A stretch of 64,000 nt of DNA from Chryseobacterium gotjawalense (GCF_030012525.1 NZ_CP124855.1:868001-932000), one strand, 5' to 3'; counted from the stretch's first letter, positions 46,408 to 54,829 are shown. Notes: a model not told the origin generated them from the sequence alone. Program-made: numbers and translations.

Positions 46408-49400
46408 TTATCTTTTCTCCACCACCATTTTATTCCGCGGCAAACCGATCTCACTTTCCTGAGGATAAGGTTTTCTCCAGGTCATGCTCACATCTTCATT
46501 GATCTTTTTGTGAACTTCATAACTTTTTTCCTGATCTTCGGCATAACGTGGGTCGGGAATAAAAGGCATTTTCGCCATCTTGAAAACCGTAATGGTCGGG
46601 AAATGAAAATCCACTTCTACCATTCCTGCCAACAAATAACAACCGCCGCCCTGAAAAGGATATTTCTGCAAATTATCGGGGAAATGCGCGGTGTCGAAAA
46701 AATTCCCTTCCACATCAATCCAGGTGCCGAAAAACATAGTGCCTCTTTTCGTGGGAACGTGTTTCCGGGAAATGAGATACGCCAGCATTCTCACCTGCCG
46801 TTTGTGATATTTTGGTAAATCTTTCGCCATCACCTCGCCCCGAAATTTCGTCTGCAACAGATCAAACGGACTGCAGGAAACAGAAAAACCCAGAATTTCT
46901 ATTTCATCAAAAGCATCTTCAAAAGGGTTTCTTTTTAAAGTGGGAAGTTGATATTCCTGCACCGGCGTTTCAAAAAAAGCGGGCAACCGGTATTCGGGTT
47001 TGAAATGAATCATGAGCAAACGCGCTTCGATCAACAGTTCATTTTTTGGTTTTCCTGTAAACCGAAAAGCGCCTACAAAAATCAAAATCTGCAACGTTTC
47101 AATCCCGACCGGAACGCGTTTGATGAAATTTTCCAAAGAAGTGTAATCACCGTTTTTCGCTCTTTCTTCCGGAATAAAATGAGCGGTTTTACTTTCGAGT
47201 TTTTCGATATGCATGAAACCTAAAAAAACGTCTTCGCTATAAACTGTTGTTTCCACCAAACTCCGGTTCACACACGGATTTTGAATTTTTCCGCCGGACA
47301 TCCGGCATTCGTGAACGTACACTTCAGTCCGGTAAAATCCACCGCCGTTATTGATCGCAGAAACCATAAATTCAATCGGGTAATACACCTTTAAATAAAG
47401 ACTTTGGTAACTTTCTACGGCATACGAAGCCGAATGCGCTTTGCAAAAAGAATAGCCCGCAAAGGATTCGATCTGCCGGTAAACTTCTTTGGATAACTGT
47501 TCCGGATGACCTTTTTGAGCGCACGATTCAAAAAAATGTTCGCGTACTTCCTGCAATTTTTGAATGGACCGGCTTTTTCCGCTCATCGCCCGCCGCAACA
47601 CATCGCCATCATCTGCAGAAACGCCGCCAAAATGCAGCGCAATTTTAATCACATCTTCCTGATAAACCATAATTCCGTAGGTTTCGCCCAACTGTTCTTT
47701 AAAAACATCATGGAAATACTCAAACTGCGTCGGATTATTATGCCGGAAAATATATTCCTTCATCATGCCGCTTTTCGCCACACCCGGACGAATAATTGAC
47801 GAAGCGGCAACCAAAGTTGGGTAATCTTCACACTTCAAACGCCGCAATAAACCGCGCATGGCAGGACTTTCAATATAAAAACAGCCGATGGTTTTCCCGA
47901 TGCTTAAATAATCATTGCAGTTTTTATCATTTTTAAAAAACTTCGTGTTGTGAATATCAATCGTAACTCCCTGATTTTTATGGACAAGTTTCAGCGTATC
48001 GTTAATGGTTCCCAATCCCCGCTGAGAAAGAATATCAAACTTTTCAAATCCGATATCTTCCGCCACATTCATATCGAACTGCACGATGGGGAAACCTTTC
48101 GGCGGCATTTCCAAGGCGGTATAATTCGTGAGCGGTTCCTGGGAAATGATAATTCCGCAGGAATGCATGCTGCGCTGATTCGGGAATTTTTCGAGCAACA
48201 TTCCGTATTTCTGCACGAGTTTTACGACTTTATTGTCATCGTGAGTGGCCATAGGATTTTTCGCCAAAACATCGAGTTCCTCTTTGGGCAAACCAAAAGC
48301 TTTCCCGACTTCCCGAAAAATAGAGCGGTATTTAAACTCAACATTGGTCCCACAAAAAGCGACGTGCTCTTTTCCATAACGCTCGAAAATATATTTCAGA
48401 ATTTCGTCCCGTTCCCGCCAACTCCAGTCAATATCAAAATCCGGCGGATTATTCCGATGTTGATTCAAAAAACGTTCAAAATAAAGATTGAGTTCGATGG
48501 GACAGATTTCTGTAATTCCGAGGCAATAACTGATGATGCTGTTCGCACCACTGCCTCTTCCAACATGCAGAAAACCTCTACTCATGCTGTATTTCACAAT
48601 ATCCAAAGTAATAAGAAAGTAGCCCGCGAAGTTCATTTCGGTAACGACTTTCAGTTCTTTTTCAATGCGGTCAATCACAATCTGGGTTCTTTCGGGATAT
48701 CTTTCATCCAAACCTTCGTAGGCAAGTTTTCTTAAAAGTGCTGCATCGGTTTCTTTATTTTCGGTAAAGTAAATCTTGTTTTTCGGTGTTTTAAAATCAA
48801 AATTGAATTCGCAGTGATGTAAAATAAATTGCGTATTTTGAATGATCTCCGGATATCTTTTGAATTTTTCTATAATAGTTGAAACAGGCTCAAAAACTTC
48901 ATTGGGTGAACAAAAATCGTTTTCTGCCAATTTTGAAATCAATGTATTCTGATCAATGGCCCGTAAAATCCGGTGCAGGTTAAATTCTTTTTTCGTTTTA
49001 AAAGTGATCGGATGTAAAATGACCATTTTATCTAAAAAACTTTTCCATTCCGCACGGATTAAAAGATTCAGCTCTTCTGCACGAACGCCGATAAATTCGT
49101 TTTCCTTTAAGACTTCCGGAATATTTTGCAAAGGATAAATAACAAATACGTTCTGAAAATCGGGAGAAACCTGGGGAAGTTCAGCGCCATCACAATTGTG
49201 GTTCGTCAATAAACGGTTGATCTCGGCAATTCCGGTTTCATCTTTGGCAATGGTCATATAAAGAAGTTGGTTTTCCTTTCTGATTTCTACGCCCACCACC
49301 GGTTTGATGCCGAATTTTTCACACTCTTTTTTAAAATCATAGATCGCGGTGACGGTATTGATATCGGTCAAAACCAGTTCTTTCGCACCGGCACCGGCGG

Positions 49401-49473
49401 CTTGCTTCACCAGTTCTTCAACCGATAAAGTGCCGTAACGAAGGCTGTGAAAGGTGTGGGAATTGAGGAACAT
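46408..49473 (-). CDS. Alternative DNA polymerase III alpha subunit (DnaE2/ImuC-like)
   Basis: This 1021-residue C-family polymerase has an N-terminal PHP domain (1-about 200), a palm with GRGSGAN (306-312) and catalytic D347 and D349 in PPDFDIDW, the third Asp D480 in GFEKFDIL, then fingers, HhH and OB regions. It is shorter than replicative DnaE (about 1160 in E. coli). The PHP metal residues are degraded: N4 replaces the first His, Y13 the Asp of DG, I38 the His of LTDH. That suggests no PHP exonuclease activity. Size and context (Y-family polymerase and S24 repressor nearby) suggest an error-prone translesion polymerase rather than the main replicase; the classification is inference. Confidence 0.88.
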   Translation of the reverse strand: MFLNSHTFHSLRYGTLSVEELVKQAAGAGAKELVLTDINTVTAIYDFKKECEKFGIKPVVGVEIRKENQLLYMTIAKDETGIAEINRLLTNHNCDGAELPQVSPDFQNVFVIYPLQNIPEVLKENEFIGVRAEELNLLIRAEWKSFLDKMVILHPITFKTKKEFNLHRILRAIDQNTLISKLAENDFCSPNEVFEPVSTIIEKFKRYPEIIQNTQFILHHCEFNFDFKTPKNKIYFTENKETDAALLRKLAYEGLDERYPERTQIVIDRIEKELKVVTEMNFAGYFLITLDIVKYSMSRGFLHVGRGSGANSIISYCLGITEICPIELNLYFERFLNQHRNNPPDFDIDWSWRERDEILKYIFERYGKEHVAFCGTNVEFKYRSIFREVGKAFGLPKEELDVLAKNPMATHDDNKVVKLVQKYGMLLEKFPNQRSMHSCGIIISQEPLTNYTALEMPPKGFPIVQFDMNVAEDIGFEKFDILSQRGLGTINDTLKLVHKNQGVTIDIHNTKFFKNDKNCNDYLSIGKTIGCFYIESPAMRGLLRRLKCEDYPTLVAASSIIRPGVAKSGMMKEYIFRHNNPTQFEYFHDVFKEQLGETYGIMVYQEDVIKIALHFGGVSADDGDVLRRAMSGKSRSIQKLQEVREHFFESCAQKGHPEQLSKEVYRQIESFAGYSFCKAHSASYAVESYQSLYLKVYYPIEFMVSAINNGGGFYRTEVYVHECRMSGGKIQNPCVNRSLVETTVYSEDVFLGFMHIEKLESKTAHFIPEERAKNGDYTSLENFIKRVPVGIETLQILIFVGAFRFTGKPKNELLIEARLLMIHFKPEYRLPAFFETPVQEYQLPTLKRNPFEDAFDEIEILGFSVSCSPFDLLQTKFRGEVMAKDLPKYHKRQVRMLAYLISRKHVPTKRGTMFFGTWIDVEGNFFDTAHFPDNLQKYPFQGGGCYLLAGMVEVDFHFPTITVFKMAKMPFIPDPRYAEDQEKSYEVHKKINEDVSMTWRKPYPQESEIGLPRNKMVVEKR

Positions 49474-49548
49474 GGGTTAATAGATAATAGATGAGAGACG
49501 GATAGATGAGAGACTTAGAGACTATAGATTGATAGATTATAGATAAAT
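49474..49548. repeat. Low-complexity repeat upstream of the dnaE-like gene
   Basis: Degenerate units ATAGATAATAGATGAGAGAC, GATAGATGAGAGACTTAGAG and ATAGATTGATAGATTATAGA lie between the dnaE-like start and the 124-bp array. The same motif occurs in reverse complement at 27960-28055. Confidence 0.55.
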
Positions 49549-50160
49549 GCCTTTTTTGCTCTTTTGAATAACTTAATTTTCACAAAAATTTTTGTGCCTT
49601 TTGTGGTTAAAAAATCTTCAACATTCAGAAATTAAGTGGAACAAGATTTCCTTCCAAAAGTGAAACACGCACCCCTTTTTTGCTCTTTTGAATAACTTAA
49701 TTTTCATAAAACCTTTTGTTCCTTTTGTGGTTAAAAAATCTTCAACATTCAGAAATTAAGTGGAGCAAGATTTCCTTCTAAAAGTGAAATACGCACCCCT
49801 TTTTTGCTCTTTTGAATAACTTAATTTTCATGAAACTTTTGTTCCTTTTGTGGTTAAAAAATCTTCAACATTCAGAAATTAAGTGGAACAAGATTTCCTT
49901 CGAAAAGTGAAACACGCACCCCTTTTTTGCTCTTTTGAATAACTTAATTTTCATAAAACCTTTTGTTCCTTTTGTGGTTAAAAAACCTTCAACATTCAGA
50001 AATTAAGTGGAGCAAGATTTCCTTCGAAAAGTGAAATACGCACCCCTTTTTTGCTCTTTTGAATAACTTAATTTTCACGAAAACTTTTGTGACTTTTGTG
50101 GTTAAAAAAATTTAACATTAAGAAATTAAGTGGAGCAAGATTTCATTCGGAAACTTATAT
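49549..50160. repeat. Five tandem copies of a 124-bp unit
   Basis: The landmark GCTCTTTTGAATAAC begins at 49558, 49682, 49806, 49929 and 50053, a period of 123-124 bp. Units are about 95% alike by eye. Each has 9-bp inverted arms ACTTAATTT/AAATTAAGT about 50 bp apart and the motif CCTTTTGTGGTTAAAAA. The period is not a multiple of three. Read on the minus strand, several units carry a 29-codon ORF starting MKIKLFKRAKKGCVFHF. The array separates the higA stop from the dnaE-like start, so it forms the whole upstream region of that polymerase gene. Confidence 0.92.
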
Positions 50161-50188
50161 ATTGATAAAAATTTTAAAATGGATTCTA

Positions 50189-50503
50189 TTATTTTCCAAC
50201 GATGATATTCAAGTTTGGCAGTTCTACCTGTAGCGTTACTTTCGCTTTCAAAGCGGTGAAAACTTTTAATAAAGTATCCATTGTTGCATTATTGGCATTA
50301 CTTTCTAATCTGGAGATTTGCGCTTTTTGTACCCCAACTAATTTCCCTAATTCTTCCTGTGTTAAATTTCTTTCTTTTCTGGTTTCTTTTATTGCCTTAC
50401 CAATTAAATCCATTTGAAGTTCATATTCAAATAGATTACGTTCAGGAGTTCCAATTTCTCCTATCAATTGATCCTGAACCTGATTTAAAGTATATGTTTT
50501 CAT
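50189..50503 (-). CDS. higA: HigA-type XRE antitoxin
   Basis: This 104-residue protein has a central helix-turn-helix (about 35-85: LTQEELGKLVGVQKAQISRL) and a C-terminal beta-strand tail. It overlaps the preceding toxin-like gene by 1 bp. In HigBA systems the toxin gene comes first, as here, and the antitoxin represses the operon. The operon is transcribed toward the 124-bp repeat array. Confidence 0.87.
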   Translation of the reverse strand: MKTYTLNQVQDQLIGEIGTPERNLFEYELQMDLIGKAIKETRKERNLTQEELGKLVGVQKAQISRLESNANNATMDTLLKVFTALKAKVTLQVELPNLNIIVGK

Positions 50504-50850
50504 TATTTCTTGTTTTGTTGATCTGCAAAATATTTAATTCTTGCGTTTATTGCTTTCTTAATTTCATTATCTGGTACTTTACTTCTTTTTTTGATAAATC
50601 CATGGGTTGAAATAACCAGTGTTTCGGAGGAGGAATTTTTATCCCAAAATGCAAGAAGCCGGTATTGGATACCTTGATAAAGTGTTCTGAATTCCCAAAT
50701 ATCATCCGTTAATTTTTTGAAAAGTTCAGGATCGTGATTTATTTGAGACTTACGGATATTATAAAGGATTTTTTCATAATGCTTTTTTTCAAGTCCACTT
50801 AAAAACTTAAAGGCTTCCTCTAAAAATAAAATTTCAAAAAGATTTTTCAT
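50503..50850 (-). CDS. higB: HigB/RelE-superfamily toxin (phage-derived Gp49-like)
   Basis: This 115-residue protein has EEAFKFLSGLEKKHYEKILY, WEFRTLYQGIQYRLLAFWDK and ISTHGFIKKRSKVPDNEIKK, the pattern of Gp49-like HigB mRNA interferases. The basic residues of the C-terminal half fit ribosome-dependent mRNA cleavage. It is followed without a gap by the XRE antitoxin and lies 109 bp downstream of the Y-family polymerase gene. Confidence 0.87.
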   Translation of the reverse strand: MKNLFEILFLEEAFKFLSGLEKKHYEKILYNIRKSQINHDPELFKKLTDDIWEFRTLYQGIQYRLLAFWDKNSSSETLVISTHGFIKKRSKVPDNEIKKAINARIKYFADQQNKK

Positions 50851-50959
50851 TCACTAGATATTTTGGACGAATCAAAGATAATTAAAGTTTCGTTATAAAG
50901 AAACATTCTCAGTCAGTTTAGGTAATAATTTATTAATGATTGCGGACTTATTTAAATTT

Positions 50960-52108
50960 TCAACAAACCAGTTCAAATCCCGACGCTCTACCCAAAGCAT
51001 TTTTACCAAAACGGTTTTTCATGCGGTCCATGGCCTGGTAGAGATTCATGAGTTCTTCGCTGTCTTCAAATAAATTCATCTGATAGGTTCCGTGCACGAG
51101 ATTGGTAAACCGCAAACCGACCAAACGTAACCGCATCCGGCGCGTGTACAATTTTTCAAATAAGTCCAAAGCGACTCTGGCTAAAGTATGATCAATCGAT
51201 GTATAAGAAATCTTGCACTGTTTCGTTTCCGTATCGAAATTGGCGTAGCGGATTTTTAAAACAACCGTGGAAGTCAGCCATTTTTCCTGTCGTAACTGAT
51301 AAGCCAGAGATTCTGCCATGTGTGAAATCAATCTTTTCAGTTCGAAAATATCCATCGTGTCATTCGTAAAAGTATGTTCACTGGATAATGATTTTCTTTC
51401 CGAATACGGAACAACCGGCGTGAGATCTATTCCGTTGGCTTTTTTCCAGAGTTCGTTCCCATTTTTGCCGATCATTTGCTGCAGAACCAAAACGGGCATT
51501 TCTGCCAAAGTCTGAATGGTTCTGATTCCGACACGCGACAATAATTGAAAAGTCACGTCGCCAACCATCGGAATTTTCCTTACCGATAAAGGATTTAGAA
51601 ATGGTTGTATATTCTGCACCGGAATTTCCAATCTTCCAACCGGTTTAGATTCTCCGGTGCCGATTTTTGAAACCGTTTTGTTGGTGGATAAAGCAAAACT
51701 TATCGGTAAACCCGTATTTTTCGTGACGGAATCTGCAATTTCCTTCGTCCATTGATAGCATCCGAAAAATTTGTCCATGCCGGATAAGTCCATGTAAAAT
51801 TCATCGATGCTGGCTTTTTCCAAAACGGGCACTTTCTCCTGAATAATTTCGGTGACTTCTTTGGAAAATTTAGAATAGCGTTCGTAATCGCCGCGGATGA
51901 CTTTGGCTTCCGGACATAATCTCAAAGCCATCTTGATCGGCATGGCAGAACGCACGCCGAAATGCCGTGCTTCATAAGAACAGGATGCCACCACGCCACG
52001 GTCGCCACCACCGATAATGACGGGAATCCCGTTGAGTTTCGGTTCCTGTAATCTTTCACAGGACACAAAAAAAGTGTCCAGATCCATATGTGCAATTGCT
52101 CTTTCCAT
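50960..52108 (-). CDS. dinB: Y-family DNA polymerase (DinB/Pol IV-like)
   Basis: The start at 52108 (MERAIAHMDLDTFFVSCE) is the family start; in-frame codons further upstream run through the divergent operator. The 382-residue product has catalytic residues in HMDLDTFF (D9) and SIDEFYMDL (D102, E103), the little-finger domain and a C-terminal clamp-binding motif QMNLF at 343-347. It performs translesion synthesis past damaged bases. It is divergent from the S24 repressor, the usual arrangement for damage-inducible mutagenesis genes. Confidence 0.93.
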   Translation of the reverse strand: MERAIAHMDLDTFFVSCERLQEPKLNGIPVIIGGGDRGVVASCSYEARHFGVRSAMPIKMALRLCPEAKVIRGDYERYSKFSKEVTEIIQEKVPVLEKASIDEFYMDLSGMDKFFGCYQWTKEIADSVTKNTGLPISFALSTNKTVSKIGTGESKPVGRLEIPVQNIQPFLNPLSVRKIPMVGDVTFQLLSRVGIRTIQTLAEMPVLVLQQMIGKNGNELWKKANGIDLTPVVPYSERKSLSSEHTFTNDTMDIFELKRLISHMAESLAYQLRQEKWLTSTVVLKIRYANFDTETKQCKISYTSIDHTLARVALDLFEKLYTRRMRLRLVGLRFTNLVHGTYQMNLFEDSEELMNLYQAMDRMKNRFGKNALGRASGFELVC

Positions 52109-52170
52109 GGGTACAAAATTAGTACGATTTATATCAAAAATCCGTATCTTTGTTGCTATAATTTGTATCA
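52109..52170. promoter_or_regulatory. Shared dinB/S24-repressor promoter-operator region
   Basis: The 62-bp gap carries GTACAAAATTAGTAC at 52111-52125 next to dinB, and TATAATTTGTATCA at 52157-52170 next to the repressor gene. TACAAAATTA and TAATTTGTA form an inverted pair. TATCTTTG (52145-52152) is the -7 box for the repressor gene, and TAATTTTG on the minus strand (52121-52114) is a candidate -7 box for dinB. The repeats are candidate repressor half-sites, overlapping both promoters. Confidence 0.55.
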
Positions 52171-52932
52171 ATGTCAATTTTATCAGATAACATGCGGTAT
52201 TTGAGGGCTCAACAAAAATACTCGCAACAAAAAGTCGCCGATGATCTTTTGATCACCCGCGGACGGTACGCCAAATATGAAGATGGCGCAACAGAACCGC
52301 CGATTGAAATCCTCATAAAGATTTCAAAATACTACCGCGTGAGCATTGATTTACTGGTGGGTTTGGATGTGCGGAAATATACTTTAGAAAAGATGATGAA
52401 GTTACCCGACAACCGGATAATCCTCCCCATTATGGTGGATGAAAAAGGCGAAAATAAAATAGAAATCATTCCGGAGAAAGCACAGATGGGCTATCTCCAA
52501 GGTTACAGCGATCCCGGATATATTGAAAAACTGCAGACCATTTCCCTCCCTTTTTTGCGCAACGGAAAATACCGCGCTTTTCCGGCGACTGGAGATTCAA
52601 TGCCCCCTTTTAAAAACGGAACTTTTATCGTGGGGAAATATGTGGAAAACATTAATGATTTAAGGAATAACAAAACCTATATTTTCATCACCCAAAATGA
52701 AGGCGTTGTGTACAAAAGATTCGAAAAGAAAACCGCCGGAAATATCACCGTGAGCTCGGATAATCCATTGTACAAACCTTATGAAATCAAACTTTCGGAG
52801 TTGGTGGAAATCTGGGAATATGCCTGCAGCATCAACACGGCAGAATTTGAAACGGAAACTTTGGACATGATGACGGTGAAGGATATGTTTTTGAGTCTGA
52901 AGAAAGAGATTGATTTGATCAAGAAGAAATAA
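52171..52932 (+). CDS. XRE-S24 self-cleaving repressor (LexA/UmuD/CI-like)
   Basis: The protein has 253 residues. An N-terminal helix-turn-helix (about 4-65, YSQQKVADDLLITRGRYAKY) is followed by a C-terminal S24 serine peptidase domain with nucleophile S143 in GDSMPP and general-base K182 in VVYKRF. LexA and CI cleave themselves at Ala-Gly or Cys-Gly; the matching region here is KAQMGYLQGY (103-112), so Met-Gly or Gln-Gly would be the site. It probably represses itself and dinB until DNA damage. Confidence 0.88.
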   Translation: MSILSDNMRYLRAQQKYSQQKVADDLLITRGRYAKYEDGATEPPIEILIKISKYYRVSIDLLVGLDVRKYTLEKMMKLPDNRIILPIMVDEKGENKIEIIPEKAQMGYLQGYSDPGYIEKLQTISLPFLRNGKYRAFPATGDSMPPFKNGTFIVGKYVENINDLRNNKTYIFITQNEGVVYKRFEKKTAGNITVSSDNPLYKPYEIKLSELVEIWEYACSINTAEFETETLDMMTVKDMFLSLKKEIDLIKKK

Positions 52933-52973
52933 CGGCTTAAAATAGCTATTTCTTCATTACAATTATTGCCAAA

Positions 52974-53004
52974 AAAACTCCTTTCGACTGAAGGAGTTTT
53001 GCAT
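52974..53004 (+). terminator. Terminator of the S24 repressor gene
   Basis: Stem AAAACTCCTT/AAGGAGTTTT with a 6-nt loop; the T run is short, so it is moderately strong. Confidence 0.65.
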
Positions 53005-53109
53005 TTCTTGTTTGTCGATCATTTGATAACCTGTTTGAATTACCTTAATAACTGATTTTTTTTAAAATTTCTTTTATAAAGCGGAATATCAAAGTTCAAC
53101 TTCGGATAC

Positions 53110-54015
53110 TTAAATTCCCGCCATCACTTTACGGAAAAGACTTTTGAGGTGTTCAATTTCAGATTGATGGTTGGTTTTCTTCCGGCAACCGAAATACAAG
53201 GTGTTTTCCAGTTTTTTGTCGCCTTCCCAAACTAATTTGATCTCGCCGTTTTCAATTTCGCTTTTGCACAGGAAATTGGGGATTACCGCCAGTCCTGTCC
53301 CACCTTTTAAACAGCGGATGATTGAGTTTAAATTGGGAACAATATAATTGGGCCGGAAGTCAGGTTTATGTCCGAAATTCAGAATCCAGAACTGAAAAAG
53401 ATGTTCCATATCGCCGGTCGTGCCGTACCATTTTTGCTGTTTCAGCCATTCTTCGATTTGTATCTTATCTTTTGTTTTCAGAATATTCCTGAAACTATTG
53501 GTATCAACCTCTTTTCCGCCGACCAAAATAATCTGTTCCGAAGAAAATGCTTCATGTTCAATATTCGGAGATACGCCTTTTTTTGGCGTGATAATCAAAT
53601 CTAAAATTCCTTTATCCAGCTGATCCAGCATTTCAGGATAATCTCCAAAACTGATAATTAAATTGAAAGGCAAACTTGAAACATATTGCTCTAAAGTGGT
53701 CTGAAAAGTTTCAAAACACATTCCCACACTTATGGTGGGCGTATGTTTTTCGGTAGATTTCTGAAAATTCTTCTCGACCTCGGCCAACTTTGTTAAAGGA
53801 TCGGAAACCGCATTAAATAAGATTTTCCCGCGCTCTGTCGGGATCATTTTCCGACCCGTGCGGTCAAATAATTTATATCCGACATACGCTTCCAGAGAGC
53901 CTAAATGCAAACTTACCCCGGGTTGCGAAATAAATAAATGCTCTGCCGCACCGGTAAGGGTTCCCGCTTTATAAATCGCTTTAAAAGTCCGATACCATTC
54001 TAAATTAACCATCAC
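53110..54015 (-). CDS. LysR-family transcriptional regulator
   Basis: This 301-residue protein has an N-terminal winged HTH (about 3-62: AIYKAGTLTGAAEHLFISQP) and a C-terminal periplasmic-binding-like effector domain. Two adjacent ATGs (54015 and 54012) are possible starts. It is divergent from mdaB with a 97-bp shared intergenic region, so it most likely regulates that gene in response to a quinone or electrophile. Confidence 0.92.
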   Translation of the reverse strand: MMVNLEWYRTFKAIYKAGTLTGAAEHLFISQPGVSLHLGSLEAYVGYKLFDRTGRKMIPTERGKILFNAVSDPLTKLAEVEKNFQKSTEKHTPTISVGMCFETFQTTLEQYVSSLPFNLIISFGDYPEMLDQLDKGILDLIITPKKGVSPNIEHEAFSSEQIILVGGKEVDTNSFRNILKTKDKIQIEEWLKQQKWYGTTGDMEHLFQFWILNFGHKPDFRPNYIVPNLNSIIRCLKGGTGLAVIPNFLCKSEIENGEIKLVWEGDKKLENTLYFGCRKKTNHQSEIEHLKSLFRKVMAGI

Positions 54016-54079
54016 TTACTATTACAATTATGATACAAATATATGATTTATATTATTTTCATTATAGTAAAATTGAAGG

Positions 54080-54087
54080 TAATTTTG
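54080..54087 (+). promoter_or_regulatory. -7 box of mdaB
   Basis: TAATTTTG matches TAnnTTTG, 25 bp before the ATG. A nearby TTG is too close for a -33 element, which is compatible with an activator-dependent promoter controlled by the divergent LysR protein. Confidence 0.4.
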
Positions 54088-54112
54088 CATTAATAATTTA
54101 AAAAATTTAAAA

Positions 54113-54727
54113 ATGAAAAAAGTACTCATCATCAATGGTGGACAAAATTTCGGTCATTCGGGTGGAAAATACAATCAGACGGTTACCGAAAACACGCTGA
54201 AAGTGTTAGAAGAATTTGGAAATATTGAAGTACAGGTGACCCATGTGAGCGAAGATTACGATAAAAAAAAGGAAGTTGAAAAATGGGTCTGGGCCGATTT
54301 TATTATTTACCATACTCCGATTTGGTGGTTTCAGCTGCCGAATGGTTTTAAAAAATATATTGATGAAGTTTTCACCGCGGGTCACGCCAAAGGAATTTAT
54401 AAAAGCGACGGCAGAAACGCCGACAATCCCGAAATCAATTACGGAACAGGCGGTATGCTTGGCGGCAGAAAATACATGGTGACCACCAGTTGGAACGCAC
54501 CGGAAACTGCTTTCACACTTCCAGGAGAATTTTTTAATGAAACAAGTGTTGACGACGGGCCGCTGTTTGGTTTCCACAGAATGAACCGTTTTGTTTCCTT
54601 AGAAAAAATGGAAAGTTTCCACTTTCATGATGTAGAGAAAAATGCCAATATCGAACGGGACATGAAATCTTACCGGGAACATCTGAAAAACGTTTTTTCA
54701 AAAGAATTGAAACCCCAGTTCGTCTAA
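54113..54727 (+). CDS. mdaB: MdaB-like NAD(P)H quinone oxidoreductase
   Basis: This 204-residue flavodoxin-fold protein contains VLIINGGQNFGHSGGKYNQT (phosphate-binding loop), DFIIYHTPIWWFQLPNGFKK and FTAGHAKGIY, typical of MdaB (modulator of drug activity B). It reduces quinones by two electrons using FAD and NADPH, avoiding semiquinone radicals. It has its own terminator. Confidence 0.92.
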   Translation: MKKVLIINGGQNFGHSGGKYNQTVTENTLKVLEEFGNIEVQVTHVSEDYDKKKEVEKWVWADFIIYHTPIWWFQLPNGFKKYIDEVFTAGHAKGIYKSDGRNADNPEINYGTGGMLGGRKYMVTTSWNAPETAFTLPGEFFNETSVDDGPLFGFHRMNRFVSLEKMESFHFHDVEKNANIERDMKSYREHLKNVFSKELKPQFV

Positions 54728-54829
54728 TGAAAAATCGTACAGCGTTTATAAAAACAGGAATATCCATTTGAAAAACAGCATGTTTAATAAGGAATATCTT
54801 CGCGGATTGAAAAAAAGATGCTATAGCGT

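Noticed and set aside
47950..48735. 261-codon plus-strand ORF inside the DnaE-like gene
   Set aside because: It is antisense to a conserved polymerase domain; length is explained by codon bias of the real gene.
49549..50160. Possible CRISPR array
   Set aside because: The repeated unit is 124 bp with no unique spacers between short repeats, and no cas genes are nearby; it is a plain tandem repeat.
50960..51000. tRNA-like string on the minus strand (GGGTAGAGCG ... GATTTGAAC)
   Set aside because: It is the 3' coding end of the Y-family polymerase (ALGRASGFELVC); no cloverleaf with acceptor and anticodon stems can be drawn around it.
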